Shown here in pieces: positions 32,298-40,965 of a stretch of DNA of 64,000 nt; the first letter of the stretch is position 1, and every line of letters begins with the position of its first letter. The position numbers were made by a program, and so were the translations under genes. The notes under the pieces were generated by a model. It was not told where the DNA came from, did no database searches, and saw only the letters and a program-made list of their open reading frames with translations. The stretch comes from Schaalia odontolytica (lineage in GTDB: Bacteria > Actinomycetota > Actinomycetes > Actinomycetales > Actinomycetaceae): assembly GCF_009730335.1 (NCBI RefSeq), contig NZ_CP046315.1:1-64000 (forward strand), given 5' to 3'.

Positions 32298-32717
32298 TCA
32301 CAGGCCCGACCAGTTGTGCGAACCGTCGGTCAATTCCTGCTTCTTCCAGATCGGGAGCTTCGCCTTCACGTCCTCGACGATGGCCTCGACCGCGCGGAAT
32401 GCCTGCGCGCGATGCTCCGCCGCGACAACGACGACCATTGCATCCTCGCCGATCTCCAGATACCCCACGCGGTGCCACGCGACGATGCGGTGCACTCCCG
32501 GACGATCCTTGAACTCCATGACGATGTCCCGCAGAATCTGCTGCGACGAGGGGTGAGAGGAATACTCGATCGCGTCCACGCTCTCTCCGCCGTCATGGTT
32601 ACGCACCACACCAATAAAGGACGCCACAGCACCACACGTATCCCGACGTGCGCTATCAATCAGCGCGCCAGTATCCAGCGGCTCATCGGTGATGCCGGTT
32701 GCAATCTCAGCTGACAT
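32298..32717 (-). CDS. moaE: Molybdopterin synthase large subunit
   Basis: 139 residues. GAVASFIGVVRNHDGGESVD, HRIVAWHRVGYLEIGEDAMV and KLPIWKKQ (the active-site lysines) are conserved MoaE features. It uses thiocarboxylated MoaD to convert precursor Z to molybdopterin. The ATG at 32717 follows CTGGAGG. It lies between the HTH-MoaD gene and moeB, so large and small subunits are adjacent. Confidence 0.95.
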   Translation of the reverse strand: MSAEIATGITDEPLDTGALIDSARRDTCGAVASFIGVVRNHDGGESVDAIEYSSHPSSQQILRDIVMEFKDRPGVHRIVAWHRVGYLEIGEDAMVVVVAAEHRAQAFRAVEAIVEDVKAKLPIWKKQELTDGSHNWSGL

Positions 32718-32760
32718 GGGGTCCTCCAGGGACGGGGGTGTCTTCCCCTTCATCTTACGA

Positions 32761-32798
32761 GGGAGCGGTCAAGATTATTTTACGACCCTGACCGCCCC
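32761..32798 (-). promoter_or_regulatory. Hairpin between the moaD fusion and moaE
   Basis: GAGCGGTCA pairs with TGACCGC-CC across 17 nt in the 100-bp gap upstream of moaE. There is no T-run on the minus strand, so it is more likely an attenuator or processing site than a full terminator. Confidence 0.35.
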
Positions 32799-32818
32799 AC
32801 ACAAATGACTAAAAAATC

Positions 32819-33814
32819 TCACCCGCCAGCGAACGGAGGCAGCACGTCGACGCGCGCGCCGGGCGCAAGCTCGGCATCCAGACGAGCGGAGCGCTCGTTG
32901 ACCAGGTAGCTCGACACGGCGAGGATTCGCTCCAGCTCAGGGCTCTCTGAGCTGAGCTGATCGATGAGTTCACCCAGGGTCGCGGGGGTCTCATCGGAAG
33001 GCAGTTCACGCACGTACCCACCGGCCGCCTCGGCCGCTCCACCGAAGAAGTGAAGGGTCGTCGACAGCGGCTTCGGATTCGCCTCGTCGAGCCGTCGAAC
33101 AGAGACAGTCAGGCGCAGAGGATCGGAAGGATCCGTCTCCAGTGACCAGGTGGCAAATCCGGTCGCCGTCCGCTCGAAGACGCGCTCGACGATGCCGCGG
33201 CGCAGTTCGAGGGCCAAGTCATCGGGCGTGCCCGGCTCGGTGAACGGGCAGGCCGTCAGGACGACCGCCATCGGATCGGTGTCGTGCGGGATGGACGCAA
33301 ATCCCATGGCGTTCATGAACAGGCGCACCTTGCCCAGGTGCGACGCGACATTGAAGGTGTCACGCACGGGACGACGCTTCGGGTTGTGACTGTGATCAGG
33401 CACCGCCATCGTCTCGAGGGCGGCGTCCGCCCAACGCGAGCCGATCTCACGCACGGAGGCCGCCGGATCGTCCGCGTCAACGCGCAGCCAGGCCAGCAGC
33501 GACGAAGTGAGCTGGTGCAGCATCTGCGCCGCAAACGAAGGATCCGCCGGGGTCGTCGTCGAATACCCCAGAGCGGGACGGCCTCGCCTCGACGAGGGAA
33601 GCTGCTGCTTCTCGACCAGACCGAGGACAAAGAGGCCCTCGAGGGTTTCACGGACGCTCGACACGTGCAAGCCAGCTTCCTGAGCCAGCTCCGCCACGGT
33701 CACGGGCGTCGCATGGTGCGAGATGCGCTCCAACAGCGCATGCTGCGCGGGGGTCAACGCTGCCATTGCGGCGAGCGTTTCAGCCAGAGGCCGAGAACGG
33801 GAGGTGTCATTCAT
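32819..33814 (-). CDS. Winged-helix regulator fused to a C-terminal MoaD
   Basis: 331 residues. The N-terminus is a winged helix (LTPAQHALLERISHHATPVT; VSSVRETLEGLFVLGLVEKQ), followed by a regulatory domain with VVLTACPFTEPGTPDDLALE, like the CPF motif of iron-sulfur-sensing ArsR/SufR-type regulators but without their second cysteine. The last ~80 residues are a complete MoaD ubiquitin-like domain (LHFFGGAAEAAGGYV; ATLGELIDQL; ILAVSSYLVNE) ending exactly in VLPPFAGG, the free Gly-Gly that MoeB activates. It is the only MoaD in the window and lies just before moaE and moeB, so the sulfur carrier appears joined to a DNA-binding protein. ATG at 33814 with an AGGA site. Confidence 0.85.
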   Translation of the reverse strand: MNDTSRSRPLAETLAAMAALTPAQHALLERISHHATPVTVAELAQEAGLHVSSVRETLEGLFVLGLVEKQQLPSSRRGRPALGYSTTTPADPSFAAQMLHQLTSSLLAWLRVDADDPAASVREIGSRWADAALETMAVPDHSHNPKRRPVRDTFNVASHLGKVRLFMNAMGFASIPHDTDPMAVVLTACPFTEPGTPDDLALELRRGIVERVFERTATGFATWSLETDPSDPLRLTVSVRRLDEANPKPLSTTLHFFGGAAEAAGGYVRELPSDETPATLGELIDQLSSESPELERILAVSSYLVNERSARLDAELAPGARVDVLPPFAGG

Positions 33815-33895
33815 TGATAGTCCTCTCTCCCTCATAATCAGCGGAAATGCCCATTACGGGCACCACCAAACGGCTTTAGGCCTGTTACGTTACTT

Positions 33896-33910
33896 ATAAA
33901 TCGCGTTTTA
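33896..33910. promoter_or_regulatory. Candidate operators upstream of the HTH-MoaD gene
   Basis: ATAAA at 33896-33900 is repeated inverted as TTTAT around TCGCGT, in an AT-rich promoter region about 80 bp before the gene. A second perfect repeat, CCAAT-N7-ATTGG, lies at 33942-33958. Either could be a site for the fusion protein itself. The rest of 33815-34018 shows no gene. Confidence 0.35.
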
Positions 33911-34021
33911 TTCTACCCATCATGCGTGCAGCGCCGCACGGCCAATACCACCGATTGGTCTCATTACGCGGGGTGCATCAGCTCATTTGAGCAGGTCGCA
34001 TGCTCCGCCCCACGATAAAGA

Positions 34022-34050
34022 GGCGGGGGCGAGCTAACGCCCGCCCCCGC
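34022..34050 (-). terminator. Terminator after narI
   Basis: GCGGGGGC (34023-34030) pairs with GCCCCCGC (34043-34050). On the minus strand the stem is followed by CTCTTTATC. It separates narKGHJI from the moaD fusion. Confidence 0.65.
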
Positions 34051-34108
34051 AACTCTCGCACTGCCCGCACCATCTCCTCCGGGAGAGGCCACCGCAGACA
34101 GATGTGGA

Positions 34109-34885
34109 TCAGTCCGACATGCCACCACGCGTCATCTCATGCGTGCGGCGCTCGTCGCGCGACCGGTAGATCACCGGGGGACGCGCCACGTAGCCGACCG
34201 GCGCGCTCACCGCGTGCACGAGGCGGGTGAACGGCCACACGCAGAAGAGCAGCAGGCCAGCGACGATGTGTAGCTTGAAGCTGACGGGCACGTCGACCAT
34301 CAGATGCGCCTGCGGGTGCAGGTAGAAGATCGAGCGGAACCAGACGGAGATCGTCTCGCGGTAGTCGTAGCCCTCGTGGCCACCGAGCACCTGGTTGAGC
34401 AGGGTCGCAGCCCCGCCCAGGAGCACCGGAATCGCCAGCATCACGTAGGTGACGATGTCCATGCGGGTCGTCGCCACGCGCACCGACTTGACCACCAGGC
34501 GGCGGTAGATCAGCAGCGCGAGGCCGACGATCGTCATGATTCCGGCGATCGTACCGGGGATCGTCGCCGTCAGGTGGTACACGTGCTGGGGCACGCCGGC
34601 CGCCTCGGTCCAGGTCTTCGGGATCACGAGGCCCAGGATGTGGCCCAAGAACACGAAGAGAACGCCGAAGTGGAACAGCGGCGAGGCCCAGCGCAGGATG
34701 GTCGGCTCATTCCACTGCGAGGAACGAGACGTCCACCCGTACTGGTCGGTCTTGTAGCGCCACGCGAGGCCCACAATGAGGATCGCGAAGGACACGTACG
34801 GCAGGACCACCCACAGGGCAATGTCCAGGAAGGACAGCGACTGCGTCGCAGGTGCCGACGCGGCATGCAAAAGTGCGGATTCCAT
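34109..34885 (-). CDS. narI: Respiratory nitrate reductase gamma subunit
   Basis: 258 residues, a five-helix membrane cytochrome b that takes electrons from menaquinol. LPYVSFAILIVGLAWRYKTD, FHFGVLFVFLGHILGLVIPK and HLMVDVPVSFKLHIVAGLLL are typical, and histidines for two haems are visible in FHFG, LGH, HLMV and KLH. Last gene of narKGHJI, 5 bp after narJ, followed by a terminator. Confidence 0.96.
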   Translation of the reverse strand: MESALLHAASAPATQSLSFLDIALWVVLPYVSFAILIVGLAWRYKTDQYGWTSRSSQWNEPTILRWASPLFHFGVLFVFLGHILGLVIPKTWTEAAGVPQHVYHLTATIPGTIAGIMTIVGLALLIYRRLVVKSVRVATTRMDIVTYVMLAIPVLLGGAATLLNQVLGGHEGYDYRETISVWFRSIFYLHPQAHLMVDVPVSFKLHIVAGLLLFCVWPFTRLVHAVSAPVGYVARPPVIYRSRDERRTHEMTRGGMSD

Positions 34886-34890
34886 GAACG

Positions 34891-35580
34891 TTACCGTCCC
34901 ATCGTTGAATCGGAAGTCGGGAAGGGCGTCGCAGACAGATCGCCCACGCCCACCAGCTCGGTGGGCGGCCCCTGGCTAATGAGCTTACGGAAGCCCTCAA
35001 TGGTCTTTTCGTCCGGCTCGGGCAGCGTCGCGACCAGCGCGTCCAGCAGCGGCGCGTACGGGGAGTCCGTGGCGCGCAGCGCCGTGCGGATCACCTCGAT
35101 ACCCTCGCGGTTGGAGCGCAGCAGGCCCTCGGCCGTGCCGGTCTCGTCGAAGGCCGCGAACTCCAGGACCACCGGCAGGTGATCGGGAAGCTCCTCGCGT
35201 TCCATCTCGAAACCGGCACGGCGCAGGATCTCCTTGAAGGCCAGGATGGCCTGGCCGCGTCCGCGGGTGTCGCCGTGCGTGTAGTACGTCAGGCCGAGCG
35301 CGCAGCGTCGGCGCTGGTCGAACGTCTCCACGTAGGTGGTCTGCATGGCGCGCAGGCCAGCGGCGCGAGCGTAGCTCACGAACGAGGCCAGGGACGCCGA
35401 GGCCGGCTCCGGCAGGTCCGCCAGAGCCTCCTCGACCGCGTCCAGCTTGATCTCGAAGTCATCCCCCGGATAGTCCAGGAGGACCGAGACCGCCATGCGC
35501 ACGCCGCGCGCGTCCTGCGGATCCATCTCCGTTTCCGGAGCGGCCGTAGGAATACGCGGAATGCCGACGAAAGTACTCAT
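34891..35580 (-). CDS. narJ: Nitrate reductase assembly chaperone
   Basis: 229 residues. MAVSVLLDYPGDDFEIKLDA, QTTYVETFDQRRRCALGLTY and GDTRGRGQAILAFKEILRRA are NarJ motifs. It binds apo-NarG and helps load the molybdenum cofactor before membrane docking; it is not part of the final enzyme. Its ATG overlaps the narH stop by 4 bp (translational coupling). Confidence 0.95.
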   Translation of the reverse strand: MSTFVGIPRIPTAAPETEMDPQDARGVRMAVSVLLDYPGDDFEIKLDAVEEALADLPEPASASLASFVSYARAAGLRAMQTTYVETFDQRRRCALGLTYYTHGDTRGRGQAILAFKEILRRAGFEMEREELPDHLPVVLEFAAFDETGTAEGLLRSNREGIEVIRTALRATDSPYAPLLDALVATLPEPDEKTIEGFRKLISQGPPTELVGVGDLSATPFPTSDSTMGR

Positions 35581-37127
35581 CGAACGACCTCAAGGGGGAG
35601 CATCTGGCGTCCCTCCGGCGACGAGCCACCCATCGGGCGATTCGACGTGGCGGGGGCCAGGCCGTGGAAGGCCTCGACATCGTAGGACACCGGGCAGCCC
35701 TCGAGCTCCTTGATGCCGCGGGGCATCTCGGGGTGGGCGGTCGGGATGACGAAGCGGTCGTCGTACTTAGCGATCGACAGCAGTCGGTACATCTCCTTGA
35801 CCTTCTCCGGGCTCATGCCCACGGAGGCCGGGATCTCCTCGTTCGTCGGGTTGTCGACGAAGACGTCGCGCATGTAAGAGCGCATCGCGGCGAGGCGACG
35901 CAGCGCCAGCTCCACGGGAGCGGTGTCGCCGGCCGTGAACAGGCCGGCCAGGTACTCCATCGGGATGCGCATCTGCGAGATGGCGGACAGCAGGACCCTA
36001 TGGTCCTCGCCGTCGGAACCGGTCGCGGTCACCTGGTCGACGACCGGGGACAGCGGCGGCACGTACCACACCATCGGCAGGGTGCGGAACTCGGGGTGCA
36101 GCGGCAGGGCGACCTCGTACTCGGTGATGAGCTTCCAGATCGGGGACTGCTGGGCGGCCGTGATCCACGAGTGGGGAACACCGTTGGCCTGAGCCTGGGC
36201 GACCACCTGCGGGTCGTTCGGGTCGAGCAGGATCTCGCGCTGGGCGCGGTACAGGTCGCGCTCGTCCTCCTGGGAGGCGGCCCAGGTGACGCGGTCCGCG
36301 TCGTAGAGCAGCACGCCCATGTAGCGCAGGCGACCCACGCAGGTCTCCGAGCAGATGGTCGGCTGGCCGACCTCGAGGCGCGGGTAGCACAGCGTGCACT
36401 TCTCGGCCTTGCCCGTGTTGTGGTTGAAGTAGACCTTCTTGTAGGGGCAGGCGGAGACGCACATGCGCCAGCCGCGGCACTGATCCTGGTCGACCAGGAC
36501 GATGCCGTCCTCGGAGCGCTTGTACATCGCGCCCGAGGGGCACGCCGACACACAGGTCGGGTTCAGGCAGTGCTCGCAGATGCGAGGCAGGTAGAACATG
36601 TACGCGTCCTCGATGGTCTTAGCGACCTGGAGGTTCATCTGGTGCAGGACCGGGTCCTGATCCAGGGTCTCCATGGAGCCACCGAGGTCATCGTCCCAGT
36701 TCGGGCCCCACTCGGGCTTGTCGATGTGCTCGCCCGTGATCTTGGACTTCGCGCGAGCCGTCGGGATCGCGCGGGAGTTCGCGGGCGCCTGGAGCAGCTT
36801 GTCGTACTCGTACGTCCACGGCTCGTAGTAGTCCTTCATGGTCGGCTGCGTCGGGTTCGCGAAGATCTTCGCGAGCGAGGCGACACGTCCGCCCTGACGG
36901 GGAACGAGGCGGCCCGTGGCGGTGCGCTTCCAGCCACCCTTCCACTTCTTCTGGTCCTCCCAGCCGCGGGGGTAGCCCACGCCGGGACGGGTTTCGACGT
37001 TGTTGAACCAGATGTACTCGGTGCCCTCGCGGTTCGTCCACACCTGCTTACAGGTGACCGAACAGGTGTGGCAGCCAATGCACTTGTCGAGGTTCATCAC
37101 CATCGCGATCTGAGCCATGACCTTCAT
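35577..37127 (-). CDS. narH: Respiratory nitrate reductase beta subunit
   Basis: 516 residues carrying four iron-sulfur clusters that wire NarI to NarG. The cysteine sets are all visible: CIGCHTCSVTCKQVW, CEHCLNPTCVSACPSG, CRGWRMCVSACPYKK (Trp marks the [3Fe-4S] site) and CTLCYPRLEVGQPTICSETC. The C-terminal domain and length are normal. Overlaps narG and narJ by a few bases. Confidence 0.97.
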   Translation of the reverse strand: MKVMAQIAMVMNLDKCIGCHTCSVTCKQVWTNREGTEYIWFNNVETRPGVGYPRGWEDQKKWKGGWKRTATGRLVPRQGGRVASLAKIFANPTQPTMKDYYEPWTYEYDKLLQAPANSRAIPTARAKSKITGEHIDKPEWGPNWDDDLGGSMETLDQDPVLHQMNLQVAKTIEDAYMFYLPRICEHCLNPTCVSACPSGAMYKRSEDGIVLVDQDQCRGWRMCVSACPYKKVYFNHNTGKAEKCTLCYPRLEVGQPTICSETCVGRLRYMGVLLYDADRVTWAASQEDERDLYRAQREILLDPNDPQVVAQAQANGVPHSWITAAQQSPIWKLITEYEVALPLHPEFRTLPMVWYVPPLSPVVDQVTATGSDGEDHRVLLSAISQMRIPMEYLAGLFTAGDTAPVELALRRLAAMRSYMRDVFVDNPTNEEIPASVGMSPEKVKEMYRLLSIAKYDDRFVIPTAHPEMPRGIKELEGCPVSYDVEAFHGLAPATSNRPMGGSSPEGRQMLPLEVVR

Positions 37128-40100
37128 CAGAACTGCACCTCCTGGGAGCGGCGGCGGATAACCGTGACCTCGTCGCGGTTATTGCCGGTGGGACCGTAGT
37201 AGTTGAACGCGTAGGCGAACTGCGCGTATCCGCCGGCCAGGTGGCTCGGCTTAATGAAGATTCGGGTCAGCGAGTTGTGCGTACCGCCGCGCTTGCCGGA
37301 CTCCTCGTTCAGCGGGGTGTTGATCTGGCGATCCTGGGCGTGGTGCATGAACACCGTGCCCTCCGGGATGCGGTGGGAGACAACGGCGCGAGCCGACACG
37401 GTGCCGTTACGGTTCTTCGCCTCGATCCACTCGTTGTCGCGCACGCCGATCTTCTCGGCGTCCTGCGGGCTCATCCACACCGTCTGGCCACCACGACCCA
37501 GCGTCAGCATGTACGGGTTGTCGTAGTACTGGGAGTGGATGGCCCACTTGTTGTGGACCGTCAGGTAGCGCACCGCGACCTCGGCCTGACCCGGCTGACC
37601 GGGACGATGGTCGCCGACGGGGCGCTCACCGTAGATGTGCGCCAGGTCGAGCGGGGGACGGAAGATCGGCAGGGACTCGCCCATGTCCATCATCCAGTCG
37701 TGGTCGATGTAGAACTGCGGGCGACCCGTGAGCGTGTGCCACGGCTTGCGGCACTCGACGTTCTGCACGAAGGCGCTGTAGCGGCGTCCGCCGTGCTCGG
37801 AGCCCGACCACTCGGGGCTGGTGATGACGCTGCGCGGCTGCAGGACGGTGTCCTGGTAGGTGATCTTCTTTTCTTCGTCACCTTCGGCCAGGAACGCCAT
37901 CTCGTTGCCGACGCGCTTTTCCAGCGTGCGGAAGCCCTGAACGGCCAGCGAGCCGTTCGTGGTGCCCGAGAAGCGCAGCGCCATGTTCGCCGCCTTGATG
38001 GCGGTGTCGCACAGCGGCATGCCCTCGCCGGCATTGCCGTCCATGGGGGCGCGGCCGTTGAGGTCGCCGAGCTGCTCGTACGCCTCCTGCATGTTGTACG
38101 CCACACCCTTGGAGGCCAGGCCAGCCTTGGGCACGAGCGGTCCGATGCGGTCGTACTTGTAGCCGACCTGCGTGTAGTCGCGCTCGATCGCAACCAGCTT
38201 CGGCATGGTCTTGCCGGGCGTCCACGTCTGCTCGGGAACGACGCCATCCGCCATGGTCATGGCGTCCGGGGAGTCGTGCCCCAGCGGAACCGCGACGACG
38301 TCCGTCTGGGTGTCCAGGTGGCCAGGGGCCATGCGGCCGACGAGGCGAGCCAGGGTCTGGAACACCTCGAAGTCAGTGCGTGCCTCCCACGGCGGGTTCA
38401 CGGCCTCGTCGAAGCAGTGCATAAAGGGGTGCATGTCCGTGGAGGACAGGTCGTGCTTCTCGTACCACGTGGCGGCGGGCAGCACCACGTCGGAGTGCAG
38501 CGTCGTCGAGGTGTTACGGAAGTCCGCGACCCACATGAGGTCAAGCTTGCCGGGGTGAGCCTCACGCCAGTTGACGGACGCGGGACGGTTGCCCTCTTCC
38601 AGCTCCTCGGCGTTGACCTCGTTGCCGGTACCCAGCATGTGACGCAGGAAGAACTCGGTGCCCTTCGCGGACGAGCCGAGCAGGTTCGTACGCCAGTTCG
38701 CGAGGATCTTCGGGACGTTGTGATGGGCGTCCGGGTCCTCGATCGCGAACTGGAGGCGACCCTCGCGCAGCTCCTGGGACACGTATTCCGCGGGGGCCAT
38801 GCCGGCCTCGGCGGCCTCGCAGCCCAGCTGGGTCGAGCCCTTGGAGAACGTCGGGTAGCAGGGCATCCAGCCGCGCTGAACCGACTCGACGAGGGTGTCG
38901 ACCAGCTGCTTGCCGTCCAGGTTCGAGGACTTGATCGGGTTTCCCATGGCCGAGGCCGCAGCACCGTCGTAGCGCCACTGGTCCGTGGTCATGTAGTACC
39001 AGCCGGTGGAGATCATCTGGCGCGGCGGGCGCGCCCAGTCCAGGGCGAAGGTGAAGGAGCCCCAACCCATGATCGGGCGGACCTTCTCCTGACCCACGTA
39101 GTGGGCCCAGCCGCCGCCGTTGCGGCCCTGGGTGCCACACATTTCCGTGAGCGCCAGGAACGTACGGTACATCTCGTCGGAGTGGTAGTAGTGGTTCGTG
39201 CCGGCGCCCATGAGGATCATGGAACGGCCCTGCGTCTCAACCGCGTTCTGCGCGAACTCGCGGCCGATCTTGATGGCTGCGGCGGCGGGAACCGACGTGA
39301 ACTCCTCCTGCCACGCAGGGGTGCCCGGCGTGGAGGCGTCCATGTAGTCGGTGGGCCACTCACCCGGCAGGCCCTCACGCTCGACGGCGTACTGGGCGAG
39401 CAGGATGTCGAACACGGTCGTCACGAGGCGACCGTTGACGCGGCGCGCGGGCACGCCACGCTTCACGTAGCCACCGCCGACCGAGGCCTGGCCGGGGGCC
39501 GCGGGCAGGTCGAAGCGCGGCAGGGCAATCTCGACGGCTTCCCACTCGTCCGTGTCCATGATGGACATGACGGGCTCGACGCCATCCAGGTTGAGGTTCC
39601 AGTGGCCGGCGCCCTCCTCACCGAAGCGATCGGCGAGCGTGCCGCCCGGGTCCTTGACCGTGCCGTCGGCCTCGATGACGAGGGGACGGAACTGGTTGTT
39701 CTCGGTGCGCTCGGTCGTGCCTGCGGGCATCTTGGCGGCCGTCAGGAACTTGCCGGGGACCAGGGTCGTCGGGGCGACGCCCTCGTGGGCACCCTCGCCG
39801 ACCTCGTTAATCTCCACCAGGAACGGGGAGTCGGTGTAGCGCTTCATGTAATCGAGGAACATGGGCTCGCGCTTGCCGACGTGGAATTCCTTGAGGATGA
39901 CGTGGCCCATCGCCTGCGCCAGGGCGCCGTCCGTGCCGGGCTGGACGCGCAACCAGTCGTCCGCGAACTTCGTGTTGTCCGCGAAGTCCGGGGACACGAC
40001 GATGACCTTCTGGCCGTGGTAGCGGGCCTCGGCCATGAAGTGAGCGTCGGGGGTACGGGTCAGCGGCAGGTTCGTGCCCCACATGATGAGGTACTGCGAG

Positions 40101-40897
40101 TTGAACCAGTCGCCGGCCTCGGGCACGTCGGTCTGGTCGCCGAACACCTGAGGCGAGGCTGGAGGCAGGTCCGCGTACCAGTCGTAGAAGGACAGCATCG
40201 TGGCGCCGATGAGCTCGTGGAAGCGGGAGCCCGCACCGTAGGAGATCATCGACATGGCGGGGATGACCGAGAAGCCGGCGATGCGGTCGGGGCCGTACTG
40301 CTTGATCGTGTGCACGTAGGCGGCGGCGACGATCTCCATCGCCTCTTCCCACGACACGCGGACCATGCCGCCGCGGCCACGCTGCGACTTGTAGGCACGC
40401 GCCTTCTCCGGGTCCTCAACGACCGCGGCCCACGCGTCGACGGGATCCCCGAGGCGCTTCTTGGCCTCGCGGAACATGTCGAGCAGGACGCCGCGCACGT
40501 AGGGGTACTTAATACGGGTCGGCGAGTACTCGTACCACGAGAACGCAGCGCCACGCGGGCAGCCGCGGGGCTCGTACTCGGGCATGTCAGCGCCGGTTGA
40601 CGGGTAGTCAGTCTGCTGGGTTTCCCAGGTGATGACGCCGTCCTTGACGAAGATCTTCCACGAGCACGAGCCCGTGCAGTTCACGCCATGGGTGGAGCGC
40701 ACGATCTTGTCGTAGCTCCAGCGGTCGCGGTAGAAGGAGTCGCCGTCGCGGCCGCCCTCGAGGAAGAGCTGGCGCGCGTCGGCGGACGCCTTGCCGCGAC
40801 GCAGCCACGAGCCGAGCGCGAACAGGGTCGCGCCGGTCGCAGGCTTGACCTCGCCGCCGTAGGTCGGGAAGGTCATATCGGATTCGAGATTCGTCAT
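37127..40897 (-). CDS. narG: Respiratory nitrate reductase alpha subunit
   Basis: 1256 residues; binds bis-MGD and one [4Fe-4S] cluster and reduces nitrate to nitrite on the cytoplasmic face. STHGVNCTGSCSWKIFVKDG holds the His/Cys FS0 ligands, with the last Cys in EPRGCPRGAAFSWYEY. The molybdenum Asp region reads WGTNLPLTRTPDAHF. No twin-arginine signal is expected for NarG and none is seen. It starts 68 bp after narK and is followed by narH with a stop/start overlap. Intact. Confidence 0.97.
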   Translation of the reverse strand: MTNLESDMTFPTYGGEVKPATGATLFALGSWLRRGKASADARQLFLEGGRDGDSFYRDRWSYDKIVRSTHGVNCTGSCSWKIFVKDGVITWETQQTDYPSTGADMPEYEPRGCPRGAAFSWYEYSPTRIKYPYVRGVLLDMFREAKKRLGDPVDAWAAVVEDPEKARAYKSQRGRGGMVRVSWEEAMEIVAAAYVHTIKQYGPDRIAGFSVIPAMSMISYGAGSRFHELIGATMLSFYDWYADLPPASPQVFGDQTDVPEAGDWFNSQYLIMWGTNLPLTRTPDAHFMAEARYHGQKVIVVSPDFADNTKFADDWLRVQPGTDGALAQAMGHVILKEFHVGKREPMFLDYMKRYTDSPFLVEINEVGEGAHEGVAPTTLVPGKFLTAAKMPAGTTERTENNQFRPLVIEADGTVKDPGGTLADRFGEEGAGHWNLNLDGVEPVMSIMDTDEWEAVEIALPRFDLPAAPGQASVGGGYVKRGVPARRVNGRLVTTVFDILLAQYAVEREGLPGEWPTDYMDASTPGTPAWQEEFTSVPAAAAIKIGREFAQNAVETQGRSMILMGAGTNHYYHSDEMYRTFLALTEMCGTQGRNGGGWAHYVGQEKVRPIMGWGSFTFALDWARPPRQMISTGWYYMTTDQWRYDGAAASAMGNPIKSSNLDGKQLVDTLVESVQRGWMPCYPTFSKGSTQLGCEAAEAGMAPAEYVSQELREGRLQFAIEDPDAHHNVPKILANWRTNLLGSSAKGTEFFLRHMLGTGNEVNAEELEEGNRPASVNWREAHPGKLDLMWVADFRNTSTTLHSDVVLPAATWYEKHDLSSTDMHPFMHCFDEAVNPPWEARTDFEVFQTLARLVGRMAPGHLDTQTDVVAVPLGHDSPDAMTMADGVVPEQTWTPGKTMPKLVAIERDYTQVGYKYDRIGPLVPKAGLASKGVAYNMQEAYEQLGDLNGRAPMDGNAGEGMPLCDTAIKAANMALRFSGTTNGSLAVQGFRTLEKRVGNEMAFLAEGDEEKKITYQDTVLQPRSVITSPEWSGSEHGGRRYSAFVQNVECRKPWHTLTGRPQFYIDHDWMMDMGESLPIFRPPLDLAHIYGERPVGDHRPGQPGQAEVAVRYLTVHNKWAIHSQYYDNPYMLTLGRGGQTVWMSPQDAEKIGVRDNEWIEAKNRNGTVSARAVVSHRIPEGTVFMHHAQDRQINTPLNEESGKRGGTHNSLTRIFIKPSHLAGGYAQFAYAFNYYGPTGNNRDEVTVIRRRSQEVQF

Positions 40898-40965
40898 GGG
40901 GTGCTCCTAAGAGTCGATTGACGAGGCAGTGGCAGGTCCGCTGGCACCACACAGTGCCGGGTGGA

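Noticed and set aside
37241-40600. 1119-codon open frame opposite narG
   Set aside because: narG is certain on the other strand; the antisense frame is a by-product of third-position GC.
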